From contig CM060732.1 in NCBI GenBank assembly GCA_030704615.1, positions 29,865,053 to 29,929,052 of the forward strand: a stretch of DNA of 64,000 nucleotides, in the 5' to 3' direction. Under the pieces are notes generated by a model. The model saw only the letters and a list, made by a program, of their open reading frames with translations. It was not told the origin of the DNA and did no database searches. This DNA is from Takakia lepidozioides. Its lineage: Eukaryota > Streptophyta > Takakiopsida > Takakiales > Takakiaceae. The position numbers and the translations under genes were made by a program. Positions 21,944 to 31,972 of the stretch are shown one piece after another. How positions within the stretch are numbered: the first letter of the stretch is position 1; each line of letters starts with the position of its first letter.

Positions 21944-23959
21944 GGCCTAACCATGTGAGCTGCCACCACTGGGCCCTCATTCACATGAGCTCTCATCTCA
22001 TTCTGGTGTCTTATCCAGAATGAACAGGCTGCCTTGCGATGTCCTGGCTGATTACAATAGTAACATAGCTCTTCACCATTGGGTCCTCTCGCCTTGGTCT
22101 GTTCTTGGATTATTTCTATAATCCTGATTCCCGGGCTGGTAATTCCCCCTTGGATTACCCTGATAGTTGCCTCTGGAATTTCCTTGGTAATTCCCTCTTG
22201 AATTACCTCTCCCTTCCATGCCATTGTTATAACCACCAGACCTACCATAGTGGTCCTGATCATTGTTTCTTCTTGGCTGGGGCTGCACCTGATGCACCCT
22301 TACTTGCCTAGGTTCTCTTGCAGCTGTCCTTCTGTTGTAGTAACAATTCTCAGTAGAATGGTTATCCATTTTACAGATAGTACAGTGTTTCTCCTTCATG
22401 TGGCATTCTGTGGTGGTATGGCCTTCATTCTGGCACTTTGCACACCATACACCCTTCCTCCAATGTGTTGCAGCCTCTGTGGCATACTTCTTCAAGATTT
22501 CTTCCAATTTTTTTTCATAGTTATCCCTCTTCAACTTCTCCTTTCTCTTACTCTTTCTTTTAATTCTTGCTCTTCTTCTTCATCTGACTCATCCTCAGAG
22601 TCCTCATCTTCTTTTTTCTCTCTCCTGAGCATTCCCAATTGCTCAATTCTGTTCCCAGTTTCAAATGCCTCCTCCACTGTATTATGGGGTAACATATCCA
22701 ATTTCTTTTGCAACTCTGGTCTTAGTCCACTCACAAACCAAGTCTTCTGCAACCCGGGCGCTGGTACTGCAGCCAGCTTTTTCATCATCAATTCCATTTC
22801 TCCATATACTCTTCAACAGTTTCATGCTTCTTCTGCTTCAGCTGTTGTAAACTTCCATACACTTCATCCTCAGTTTTACTTGTCCTGAACCTATTTCGAA
22901 ATGCTGTATTCAAGCCATTCCAGGTTAGGAAATGATTATCAAGGAATCTTGCATACCATTCACTTGCTTTCTTGATAAGTGAACAAGGAAACAGTCTCAT
23001 CTTGGCATCATCGCCATTCTCATTGTTCACTATACACATGTGCTCAAATTGGCTAATGTGTACATCGGGATCCCCTTTTCCTGAATATATTGGAAAGGGT
23101 GGTTTTGCCCGTGTTGGTTGTAACGCCATCCGTGGCCCTACCTTCTACCCACTGACAGGTGCTGGCACCCTTGCTGGTGCTGGTCCTTCTGGACCTGTTG
23201 TTTTTGTGGTGGATCTTCCACCAAGTGGTGGCCCTTGAGCACTCCTTGCTTCTGGCCCCACGATATTCACAGTATTCCCAGCTTCAGTTGCACTACTTCC
23301 CACACTCCCTGTCCCCCCAGAGCCAGATCCAGGCAGCCCGCCTGATCCCCCTGAGCCGACACCTTCGTTGGCCTGTGATCCAAGTGCTCCACTTGATCCA
23401 GGTCCAACGGGTTGGGATGTCCTGGTTGTAGTCTCAACCTCAGCTGTTGGGTCTACTTCTTCATATTCTTCCTCGTCTAATTTCTTCTCTCTGTTTTCAT
23501 CCTCCAAGTTCTGCCCTTGGGTTTCTTCTTCACTCATGTAACTCAACTGTAATGGTGTTGGAGAGTCTGAACTCTCCGTTGGCTCTGCCACATCATCTTC
23601 TCCTTCTTCACCTTCTGCTTCAGAAACTGGAGTTCCTGCTTTTGGTGTTCCATGCCAACTCTTATCAAAGATTCTGTCAAGTCTTTTATCCAAGGATGTA
23701 CCTCAGATCTTTCACCTCGTGATTGATCTTCTTCCTGTACCAATTCCCTTAATCTTTCTTGCAAAGAAACAGAAGGAGTGGCATCCAACTCTAGTTCTTC
23801 CGGTATAGGTGATGCACTCTTTGATCTTGATGGTGTGAGAGGTCCAGATGATTCCCCTATGTCTATTCCTCTCTCCCAAAGATATGGATAATTAGCTTTC
23901 AGATAGCTTTCTCTTTTTGCTGAATATCTCTGTCGTCTAGCTTCTCTTTCATCACTCAT
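21889..23959 (-). pseudogene. gag of element A, split by frameshifts
   Basis: Starts with ATG at 23959 (MSDEREARRQRYSAKRESYL). An acidic Ser/Gly-rich segment follows (23693-23145), then the capsid part (23129-22788, containing FSPIYSGKGDPD-like FPIYSGKGDPDVHISQFEHM and a helix ending EEYMEKWN) and an acidic helix (22797-22531). The nucleocapsid part has Cys/His clusters CAKCQNEGHTTTEC and CTICKMDNHSTENC (22450-22340), an Arg/Gly/Asn-rich stretch, and the knuckle CYYCNQPGHRKAAC (22065-22025). At least three frame changes separate these parts. Gag forms the virus-like particle and packages RNA. Confidence 0.8.
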
Positions 23960-23980
23960 GTCCCATGTCTTTCATTTCTT

Positions 23981-24675
23981 TTAATGTGGCAATAACCAAA
24001 ACTCTCTTCTGTAATATCTCTCGTATATGCCTGGGTTTCTTTCAAGCTTCAATGCACCCTTGGCTATACTTGAAGTCTCCGTTACCATATAACCATATGG
24101 CAAACAAGTCTGAAAAGCTGTTCTTGGTGTGAGTTTGATCCACAAAATATCATTTGGAATCCAATTCTTTACCAGTACCAGCTCTTCATGCATATGAGTA
24201 TAAACATTCACCTTTCTTTCTTCCAGCCTTCAAACTCTACTCGTTTAATGGATAGCAATGCTATCACATAAACCAATGTTGGTAACCAACGTGCTCTTCC
24301 TCTACAGGCTACCTGATAAATCTTTATCACTCCTTTCTCCAGACCCCATTCTGGATCAGCATCATGCACTCGTTTAAGAATATTTTCTTTACAACCGTCT
24401 GGCAATTCCAAGAACCTTTGAAAGAATTGTTTGGACAATCTTTCTTCCTTCGTTCCACAGGGAATTTGATTCACTTCAAATTCTTTAATGGTCCAACCAC
24501 CATGATCCCACCAGATGCCTGTCACATCTGGTTGTTCATGTCCCAGTTCCCCAGTATGGTCGCCAAATGTCGCGCGGCTTTTACTCACCCATCCCTTCGC
24601 TATTCGAGGCGGAAACTCCAAGATAGAAGAGTTGGAAATCTCTAAGTACTCAGCCCACGCAGAACAATCAGTCAT
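23981..24675 (-). pseudogene. ORF1 of element A, upstream of gag and starting inside the 5' LTR
   Basis: An ATG at 24675, inside the LTR, opens a 155-codon frame that crosses the LTR end (24568) and the primer-binding site, and runs to 24208. A second frame (24211-23981) continues the same protein after a 1-base shift at about 24210. Together they make about 230 residues ending just before gag. The protein contains GIWWDHGGWTIKEFEVNQIP, LPDGCKENILKRVHDADPEW and PTLVYVIALLSIKRVEFEGW. No domain is recognised. Ogre elements are known for an ORF1 ahead of gag; homology to that ORF1 was not tested. Element D carries the same region in decayed form. Confidence 0.65.
24548..24565 (-). other. Primer-binding site of element A
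   Basis: Two bases inside the 5' LTR end the minus strand reads TGGCGACCATACTGGGGA. It starts with TGG, complementary to the CCA end of a tRNA, and resembles the tRNA-Arg-type primer site of Ogre/Tat elements. Exact tRNA pairing was not computed. Confidence 0.65.
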
Positions 24676-25232
24676 GACCTACAGCTAGTGTATCATGGGG
24701 GTATTTCCTATTTGTTTTCCTTTTGGTATTCATGTTTGCTATCTTACCATTGATAATTAAGTATCTGTTTGCTTTATCAATCTATTGGATTCCATCAGCT
24801 CATCCATTCATTTCACAGCTTCACTCAGATCTCTCTACACAGTGTGATTGTATCGTAAAAGTATCCGATTATGATTTATCAGGTATCAGGCCGAAGCCAT
24901 TGTGTCTCTAATCTGCTCTACAATATCATTACAGCCTTGCCTATATCAAGCATCTACTCATCATCTCTCTATCTTCACTTCCGTTCCTCATCTCTACCCG
25001 ATCCCCTCTCCTCTATCACCAGAAGTCCTCCTCCGAATGATGTCCCTCAATTCCCCGTTTTCCCCCTTTATCTTCCTATCCGCGGTTCTAACCGTTTCCC
25101 TCACTAACCGTCGTCTGTGAACTAACATGTTCTCTTCGCAGGTGTTGTTCCCCACAGTCGTTCCCTGTCATACTCTTCGTTCCCTATGATCGTGACAGCT
25201 GTGTCAAGCTGTGACTGGCTGTGTGAAACTGT
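24568..25232 (-). repeat. 5' LTR of element A, outer part truncated
   Basis: Matches 12347-13010 almost base for base, with a few substitutions and one single-base indel. It should continue about 330 bases further to a TGTTAGAGG terminus. Instead the match stops inside the CACAGCC repeats at about 25232, where LINE sequence begins. Without U3 it would lack its promoter. Confidence 0.85.
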
Positions 25233-28058
25233 GACGGCTGGGGTGGCTGGCACCGAAACTGGAAATTCGGCTCCACCTACTACATGGGCGTGGCTCTCCT
25301 CATTGGATGTTCTTGGAGTTTTTCATTTGGGATTACCCTGCCCCCGCCTCTACACACGCATCCTGGTGGCCCTTTGTCAAGAGGTCCAGCATTGCTTTCG
25401 CATTCCTCTAGACAAACTGACCCGGGATCGTGCTGACGTGTCGGCGTGGTATCTTCTTATGTTGTTTGCCCAATGGTGCTTGGTTTTGCCACCACATGGT
25501 GGTGAGGCTGGTCATAGAGAGACTCGAATCCGGCTCCGATGCTTTCTTGCGGGAGACTGGGAGAATCTTCAAGAAGAGCATTATCTCTGAGCACAAGCCC
25601 TGGTAGCACGTGCTCCTACTGACACTTCTTCACAACCAGGCCCTTCTGCTCATAGACGCCTTCGGCACAACCTCATGTTGGGACAGGTAGGTGAGTATTC
25701 CCGTATAGCCCGCGCTCTGTCACCATTTGCCCCTGCTCCACCTTCTATGGACACTATTGCTGCTCTGCAGGCTCTCCATCCTGCTCAAGGTAGACAACAT
25801 CCTTCCAGCTTTTGTCGATGACTTCGAGCCGGATCAGGACCTTCAGCTGGATCTCTCTCTGTTCACCAAGGCCTTCATCCGCAGTCCGCACCTATTTGCA
25901 CTAGGACCATGTGGTATGTTATACGAACATTTGCGCGACTGATTTTCTCCACAAGACTCTACTAGTGGCTTCTTTCAACTATTTCAGGTCTGTTCCTTCA
26001 TCGCCGCTGGCCGCATCCCTTCTCTAGTGGCACGTATACTCGGAGCCTCCCGACTACTAGCCATGACCAAGCACTCTGGAAATGGCATCCGTCCCATTGC
26101 CATCGGGGAAGTTTTGTATCGTCTTGTCAGCCGTTCCCTTGTCATGCAGTAGCATGATGCATTCTCTACCCACCTCTTCCCACACCAGTTTGGCGTTGCC
26201 ACTCCAGGCAGTTGTGAGGCTGTGGTACATGGGATTCGGGCTATTCTCGACATTCACCCGGACTCGGTTGTATTTCAAGTCGATGTAGCAAACGCTTTCA
26301 ACTCCGTCTCCTGCACCACCATCTTCCAAGAACTTTGCTCAGCTGGAGGAGATTTTCACCAACTCATCCCTTTTGTCAGATTGTTCTATGCTTCTGCAGC
26401 CCCCCTTTTCTACAGTCACCATCCAGCCTCGAGGTGCTTCCTGCATACAACCATTTTGCCGCTCAGCTTCAGGGTGTTGTGGGTTATCAGTTCAAACTCG
26501 AGCTGTTGTCGCATACTGGTCTCCAGCCAGCTTGCCCCCAGACTTTGTACCTCCTACACACTTCATCACACCGTATGGCGGCATTCGCGTCCTGGGCGTC
26601 CCCCTTTCGTACCACCTCTTTCCCTTTCTCTTTCTTGAGAATGCCCTGATCAAGATGTCATTCATTCGACCTCCTTCCTCGCCTCAGGGAACCTACAAGT
26701 AAGCATATGGCATCCTAAACAAAAATGTTTCATCCAACGGCCATCCTATCTTCTCAGGACTTTCCCCCCTACCCCTGAGTTTTTGCGGTTATTGTCCGGG
26801 GGTTTGATGCTTACCATCATGAATGTTTTTGGTCGTCTTCTGGGACGATGGATCCGAGGGGGCTCTAACGCACCAACAGGCTGTCTTTCCAATCTCCTTT
26901 GGAGGTGTAGGCTTCGTCTCCATAGTCAGTACTTCTCCCTCTGCGTTCTTGGGTAGCTGGGCTTTGATTGCCCCTGCCTTGCAATCCCGATTTTTTTTGT
27001 GTAGGTCAACGACCCTTGCTTATGGGACCCCATTGCTCACCGTCACACTGACATCTTTGCTTTCCACCAACATCTTCGCTCTGCACGAGATCTTCTTCCA
27101 ACACCAGCACTCGTGAGCGCATCTTCCTCCATTCGAGCAGTTGTTTACCCAAGGCATCGATCACATACATGAGACTCTCATGGACGGCGTGCACGGATAC
27201 TCCTTCTCCGAAATGCTTTCCAGTAGCTCTTCCTCTGATGTGCATCGTGCCAGGTTCTATCTTGTGCCGGCCCAAGTGCAGGCGCATGGCTGACAGCTCG
27301 ACCTACCATCAACCCAATTCGCTTGTCATTCACCATCTTTGCCACGGCTCTTCGTTTGCAAACTTGGGCTAACCGCATCCTTCTGTGTTAGGCCTGCAAC
27401 ATTTTGTGTTTGCCACCAAACCTATCGACGCACCTGTTTGTCCACCTCCTTCGATGTCCATGCGGGAGAGATCGCACCGCCACCCATGACGTCGTCCGAG
27501 ATGCTGTCGCATCAATTACGCGAGAGGCTCGTTTCCATGTCCTGCAAGAGCAATCTCATGTCCTCCCTTCTCATACTCTCCACTCTTCACGAAAGCGCTT
27601 GTCGACATCATCCTGTCTAAAGAGGTCTTCGCACCCTAGCCGATGTTGTCATTGCCGACTCTATCCGATCCGACCTACTTTCACGTTCGGCATCCTCTCA
27701 AGGCTACGCGGCTTTGGTTGCTGCTCAAGTCAAGGAACGCGACTAGGATAGACATCCCACCGACACTTTCATCCCCTTGGCTATAGAGATATTCGGCTGT
27801 CTCCATCGCCAGTTTGACGAACTACCCCATGAAGCGGCCCAAAACAAGACCACGGGCATTCCTTATGCCTCTATTCTTGTGGCCTTTTACAGAAAAAAAA
27901 TGGTCGTTGCATTACAGAGAGCTCAAGCAATGGCCATTTTACATCAGACAGACATAGCTGGATCGGCTTCATCCCACCTCCCAACTCTCCGCGGACGTTA
28001 CACCCATGTTGCCCTCCGACTATTTCAAGCATTAGGTTGGGATGACGGAGAAGTTTGA
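25233..28058 (+). mobile_element. LINE-type element with RT and restriction-like endonuclease domains, 5'-truncated and decayed
   Basis: One collinear protein can be followed on the plus strand through many frame changes. An N-terminal region (25250-25950) contains RIPLDKLTRDRADVSAWYLL. RT fingers and palm follow (25990-26390), with GNGIRPIAIGEVLYRLVSRS, then HQFGVATPGSCEAV and VVFQVDVANAFNSVS, the latter holding the first catalytic Asp. The thumb-like region resumes near 26540 (PDFVPPTHFITPYGGIRVLG); the segment that should carry the second catalytic Asp pair is missing. A zinc-binding stretch near 27390-27500 ends RCPCGRDRTATHDVVRDAV. A C-terminal domain (27540-27760) has ALVDIILSKE...LADVVIADS, a PD-(D/E)xK-like pattern of restriction-like endonucleases, and the frame ends LFQALGWDDGEV at 28058. 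The clade (Utopia-like or other RLE LINE) is inference. Confidence 0.7.
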
Positions 28059-29199
28059 ATAGTTTAGTTTAGCTTGCTTCTCTTTCCTCCCTTCTTTGTT
28101 CTTTACCAGGTTTTGGGGTTTTTCTATCATATGTTCCAATACCTCATGTTTCCTGTAAATAAAGCTCCACAGATTTTCATTCAGACGAGAAAAATCTACA
28201 AGGTCTAGCTTGGTCATTTTCTTTGATAAATTTGGAGTCCAGGTGGAAAAACTACGATATTTTTTTATTATAATCTGCCAATTGCAACGGTGGAAGTTTG
28301 TGAAAATTCTTGGGCATACGGATGTAGAAGGGAAGGGCATGTTTGTAAGGTTGCCTGGATGATTCTTCATCCATACCACTATGTACCATTTTTGGGCTGG
28401 CCACCAAAACGGTGGTCGTCGCCTAAGGGTTAACTAGTACTTTTCCAATAATGTGAAGTATTCTTTTGCAAATTTGTTTTTTCCTCTCTTTATTCTTTTC
28501 TAACAATAGAGAATAGATGCCAGGCTCTTTCGATCCGCGACGAGTTATGTCGGTACCAAATCCGAGGCTGCTGAGGGGATATGGGGGGCGCAAATCGCTT
28601 TCTTGCATTGATAGCAGGGGCCGATCAGCTGGGGAATCTTTGGTCTTCCTTGCTCGGAGCTCTTCTTGGTGATCTATCTTGTAATCGTATCTTCTCGCGT
28701 TGGATGCCCTTGGTTTATTTACAGTAGATGCAAGCTCCGGATACTCAAGAATGTGGGATGTCACGAGAGTAGGCTCTGTGTAGCGGATAGAGGTAACGTT
28801 GGTGTCCTAGTTTTTGCAGTGGATTCGTTAAATGAGGCAGGTTAGGGTGGCTGCGAGCTGCATCTTTAGAGGAGATCAGAATGCGGAGGGATGAGATTCA
28901 AGAGATCTTGGATGTGAAGAACTCCTAACATTCGTGTAGTATCCAGTGAAACTAGCTCACTCCGGGTCGACATGGGGGGCGAATGCTAACAGGAGAGAGT
29001 GGAGACGAACTGATTGGGACCATACCACAGTGTTTCCCTTCCTCTGTTGTGTACGTGGAAATTGGAAGTCACTGGGGTGTGTAGGGGGATGAAGATCCAA
29101 TGGGTGAAACGAGTTTGTGGCTGTGTTGGTTGTGTTGAATGTAGGGCAAACTGCTCATATTTTTCTTTCAGTCATCTGAGAGTCCAAGACGCCCACCAA
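28059..29199. other. No gene seen
   Basis: AT-rich sequence after the LINE, possibly including its 3' tail. A 113-codon minus-strand frame at 28764-28423 is unrecognised and has no supporting features. Confidence 0.4.
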
Positions 29200-30798
29200 G
29201 CCATCATACCCAGCTTTTAGACAGGGTCCTGGGAAGTCCTGGCAAAAATTTGCCCTCATTTGCCTCATGGTCAACAAATACAGATCTTCCCCCAAACTCT
29301 TGTGAGGATTTCTTTGGCAACGGATTCAATCAAACATTCCATTTGCTGACACCAGTGGCTCAGCCCCTGTTGTATCCTTGAAGGGAAAGAAGAAAAAATA
29401 CACAGAACTTCCTCCAGAGGTTGGTGGGACGAAGAGGGTATTAGGCTGGGTGCAGCTGAATGAGGCTGACAAGTTGAGCCAGGGATGTCTATGAACCTGG
29501 TCTTCGACTTCGGAGACAGAGGAAAGCCCACAACTGCAAGATGGTTTGTTTCGATGCTTTTTCAGTGAGACATGCCAAACATCTGTTTTGTGAAGGAAGA
29601 CATATGATAATGGACCCCAAAACATATAAAGATGTCCAAAGGTGGGAGCCCTTGGAATTCTATTATTGGACGGGATGAGAAGAGGAGCTCCCCTCTTCAC
29701 ATCTGCGCTTTCCAAGTCGTGGTCGCTGAGAAAGGGACGAGAAGGCTTCTGTTCAACAAGACTATGCTGGACCATCTCATCCCACGGGGTCGGTGCAGGA
29801 TCACACATTACAACACTTGTTTGAACAGATCCGCACTGTTCCTTTGGACGAGGTCGTTTGTGATCAAAGAGTTTCAGGCCACTTTGGGGTGGTGACCCGT
29901 TTTGAGTATGCCAACCTGTTTCATACCGTCACCGATGGTACAGCGCATATATGACTTCCCGTATTGCTAACCTAGGGAACCGCCCATCTCTGCTTCTTGT
30001 GGACGGACATTGCAAGTCTCCCATGGATATTGGATGGCAAGCTCTGTTCAGTGGAGTGAACTTCGCCAAGCATTTCACGGGACCTATATGCTTCGATCAT
30101 CTCATTTTTGCACCCTTAGGATATGACAGCCCCCTTCAAGGCTCACTCCTGGCAACCGGGCTCGCTTGCCAGGGCTGTGGGGTTGAAGGCTACGTGAGCC
30201 TAATGCACACAAGACTGCTCGGATGCGGGAATTGGGTGAAATGTTCATTTCATCGTTCAATTTCACCCCTAGGAAGGCCTAAGATGACAGCCCAGTAATC
30301 AAGGTTCTGTGTTCGACGAGGGACTATTTGGCACACCCAAGGCACACAGGAAAGCCCGAATCACGCCTCAGCAATGAAGAGGAGGTTTTGGAGGCACTAA
30401 ACGCTTGGGCAGCGAACAGGAACCTCAAGGGTGGGAACGATAGTAAGCTAGCAGAAGGGGATGGAAAGAGGAGCAATGGATCAAAGATTAAGTTTGTGAA
30501 TGGGTTGCTTGCTCATATGACTATGAAAGAACAATTGCATGAAGTGCAAGAAGCGTCAATAATTGTGGGAGCACATGGTGCGGGCCTCTCACACGTAGTG
30601 TTTGCAAGGCCTGGAAAGACTGCATCCTAGAACTTGGGATCCATATTTTGCACGCCCACATTTCGCATATATGTCACAGTGGATGGGATTCAGTATCACT
30701 CAATTCAGATGGGAGGCTCAGTGGCTGGTTGTGCGGAAGTCATTGAGACCATAGACAGAATTTTCACTGGCTTGAGGAATGAGCTTGGGACTCCTTAG
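29200..30798 (+). pseudogene. XYLT: Beta-1,2-xylosyltransferase (GT61) pseudogene
   Basis: In order, the plus strand holds pieces characteristic of plant beta-1,2-xylosyltransferase, the Golgi enzyme that adds core xylose to N-glycans. They are SWSTNTDLPPNSCEDFFGNG (about 29255-29315), SVRHAKHLFCEGRHMIMDP (29565-29620), TRFEYANLFHTVTD (29898-29940), LLLVDGHCKSPMDIGWQALF (29992-30051), ICFDHLIFAPLGYDSPLQ (30090-30143), AHPRHTGKPESRLSNEEEV (30331-30387), FVNGLLAHMTMKEQLHEVQE (30494-30553) with IIVGAHGAGLSHVV, and ARPHFAYMSQWMGF up to a stop at 30798. Stops and frame changes separate them (near 29375, 29680, 29940, 30143, 30300, 30630). Introns do not explain all of them, and the N-terminal membrane anchor is not seen. 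The most likely reading is a dead copy. Confidence 0.75.
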
Positions 30799-31972
30799 AA
30801 AGCTACCAGATCTTTGGTTAATGAAGTTACAGTACTCAGAAGCCAATCAGGGTACTGGGTTGTACTGGCATGCCAAACAATTCTGGACTGGTCAGTGTCA
30901 TGGACTTGGAAGCCTGGGCACAGGAAAGAACATCTCCCTGCCAAATTAGCAGGGGATGAAATGATTGAGGTGCAATTCACAGGACCGACTAACTAAGGAT
31001 GCGAGACACTGGTGGAAGGATGTATGAAACAATGCAGGTCTGCACACATACATTTCCTCGTTGTGGAATAAAATTAAGATTCTGGTGGCGAAAGGATCTG
31101 TTCGAAGGATTATGCATTCAGGAACAAAGGAGTCTGCATGCAGTCATTTCCGGAGTAGTTTATCAGAGCAAAGGGAAGAGACATGGAAGCTCTCTGACAC
31201 ATGATTAGATCATTCCCTTCATCCAGTGCCCCATCACTCCAGACGAAGCAGTTTAGCAAACAAATCTTCTCAGTACTGGAGAGTTGGGCCTTGAGAAGGC
31301 CTGGGGTTTTGTTAGAGAAACTGGTTCGTGCTCTATCTGAGAAATAATTGGTAGGAGGTTACACATTCTTTCTGCAGCATTGCAAAGGACAAAGCTATGT
31401 TGTGGGCGTCTTGGCACTCTTGTGCTTTTGTAAAATTATTTCAATTGTAAAAAAAAATAAAAAAAATAGATGGTTAAATTGATAGGAAAGCATGGTTAAA
31501 ATTGCTTGCAGACATCAGCAGGGATCCAGAGGCGAGCTTGGGCTCCTCCGGAAATTCCAAACCTCATGGGGGAGAGATGACATCCTATGCTGCTGCTCTT
31601 CCTCGTCAAGCTGCCAATGGTCAAGAAGCCCGCCCATCTCCTGGCAGAGGGCAGCAACTCCGTTGCCTTGACTCACCTGAGTTCGACAGAGAAGTCAACT
31701 GGATGAGCGTTGTGGAAGACGCTCCACCCGCGAGTGCAGAATCTTCCTGAGCGTTCTTGGATGTATCCACCATTGGTATCAAGGTTCCACCCCATAACTT
31801 AAAAGGTTTTATTCATATGAATGCCAATAGTTTTCAGCAATACGATTATCCCTAACTCTACTGCTGCTGTGATATCACTGTGGGCAGCTTAAACAATGAA
31901 GTATTGACACTGTAAACATTTACGCCCTTTCCTACCTCCTGAGGCGGCACAGGCGTGAGGATGTCACTTGTT
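30799..31972. other. No gene seen
   Basis: Contains an A-rich stretch at about 31449-31470 and short frames only. An 82-codon plus-strand frame at 31502-31750 is unrecognised. The part nearest 31972 is probably the 3' flank of the PPR gene. Confidence 0.45.

Larger units (their letters stand above)
12347..25232 (-). mobile_element. Element A: Ty3/gypsy LTR retrotransposon (Ogre/Tat-like), nearly complete
   Basis: About 12.9 kb on the minus strand, with an LTR at each side (12347-13341 and 24568-25232), a primer-binding site, a polypurine tract, ORF1, gag, protease, RT, RNase H, integrase and a long ORF3. The RT type, the tRNA-Arg-like primer site, the ORF upstream of gag and the extra ORF downstream of integrase all resemble the Tat/Ogre lineage as known from plants; the lineage call is inference. 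By eye the two LTRs differ at only a handful of positions over the ~660 bases they share, so the insertion is probably fairly recent. Even so, most coding frames carry frameshifts, so it is unlikely to be autonomous. The outer end of its 5' LTR is lost at the LINE junction. Confidence 0.85.
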
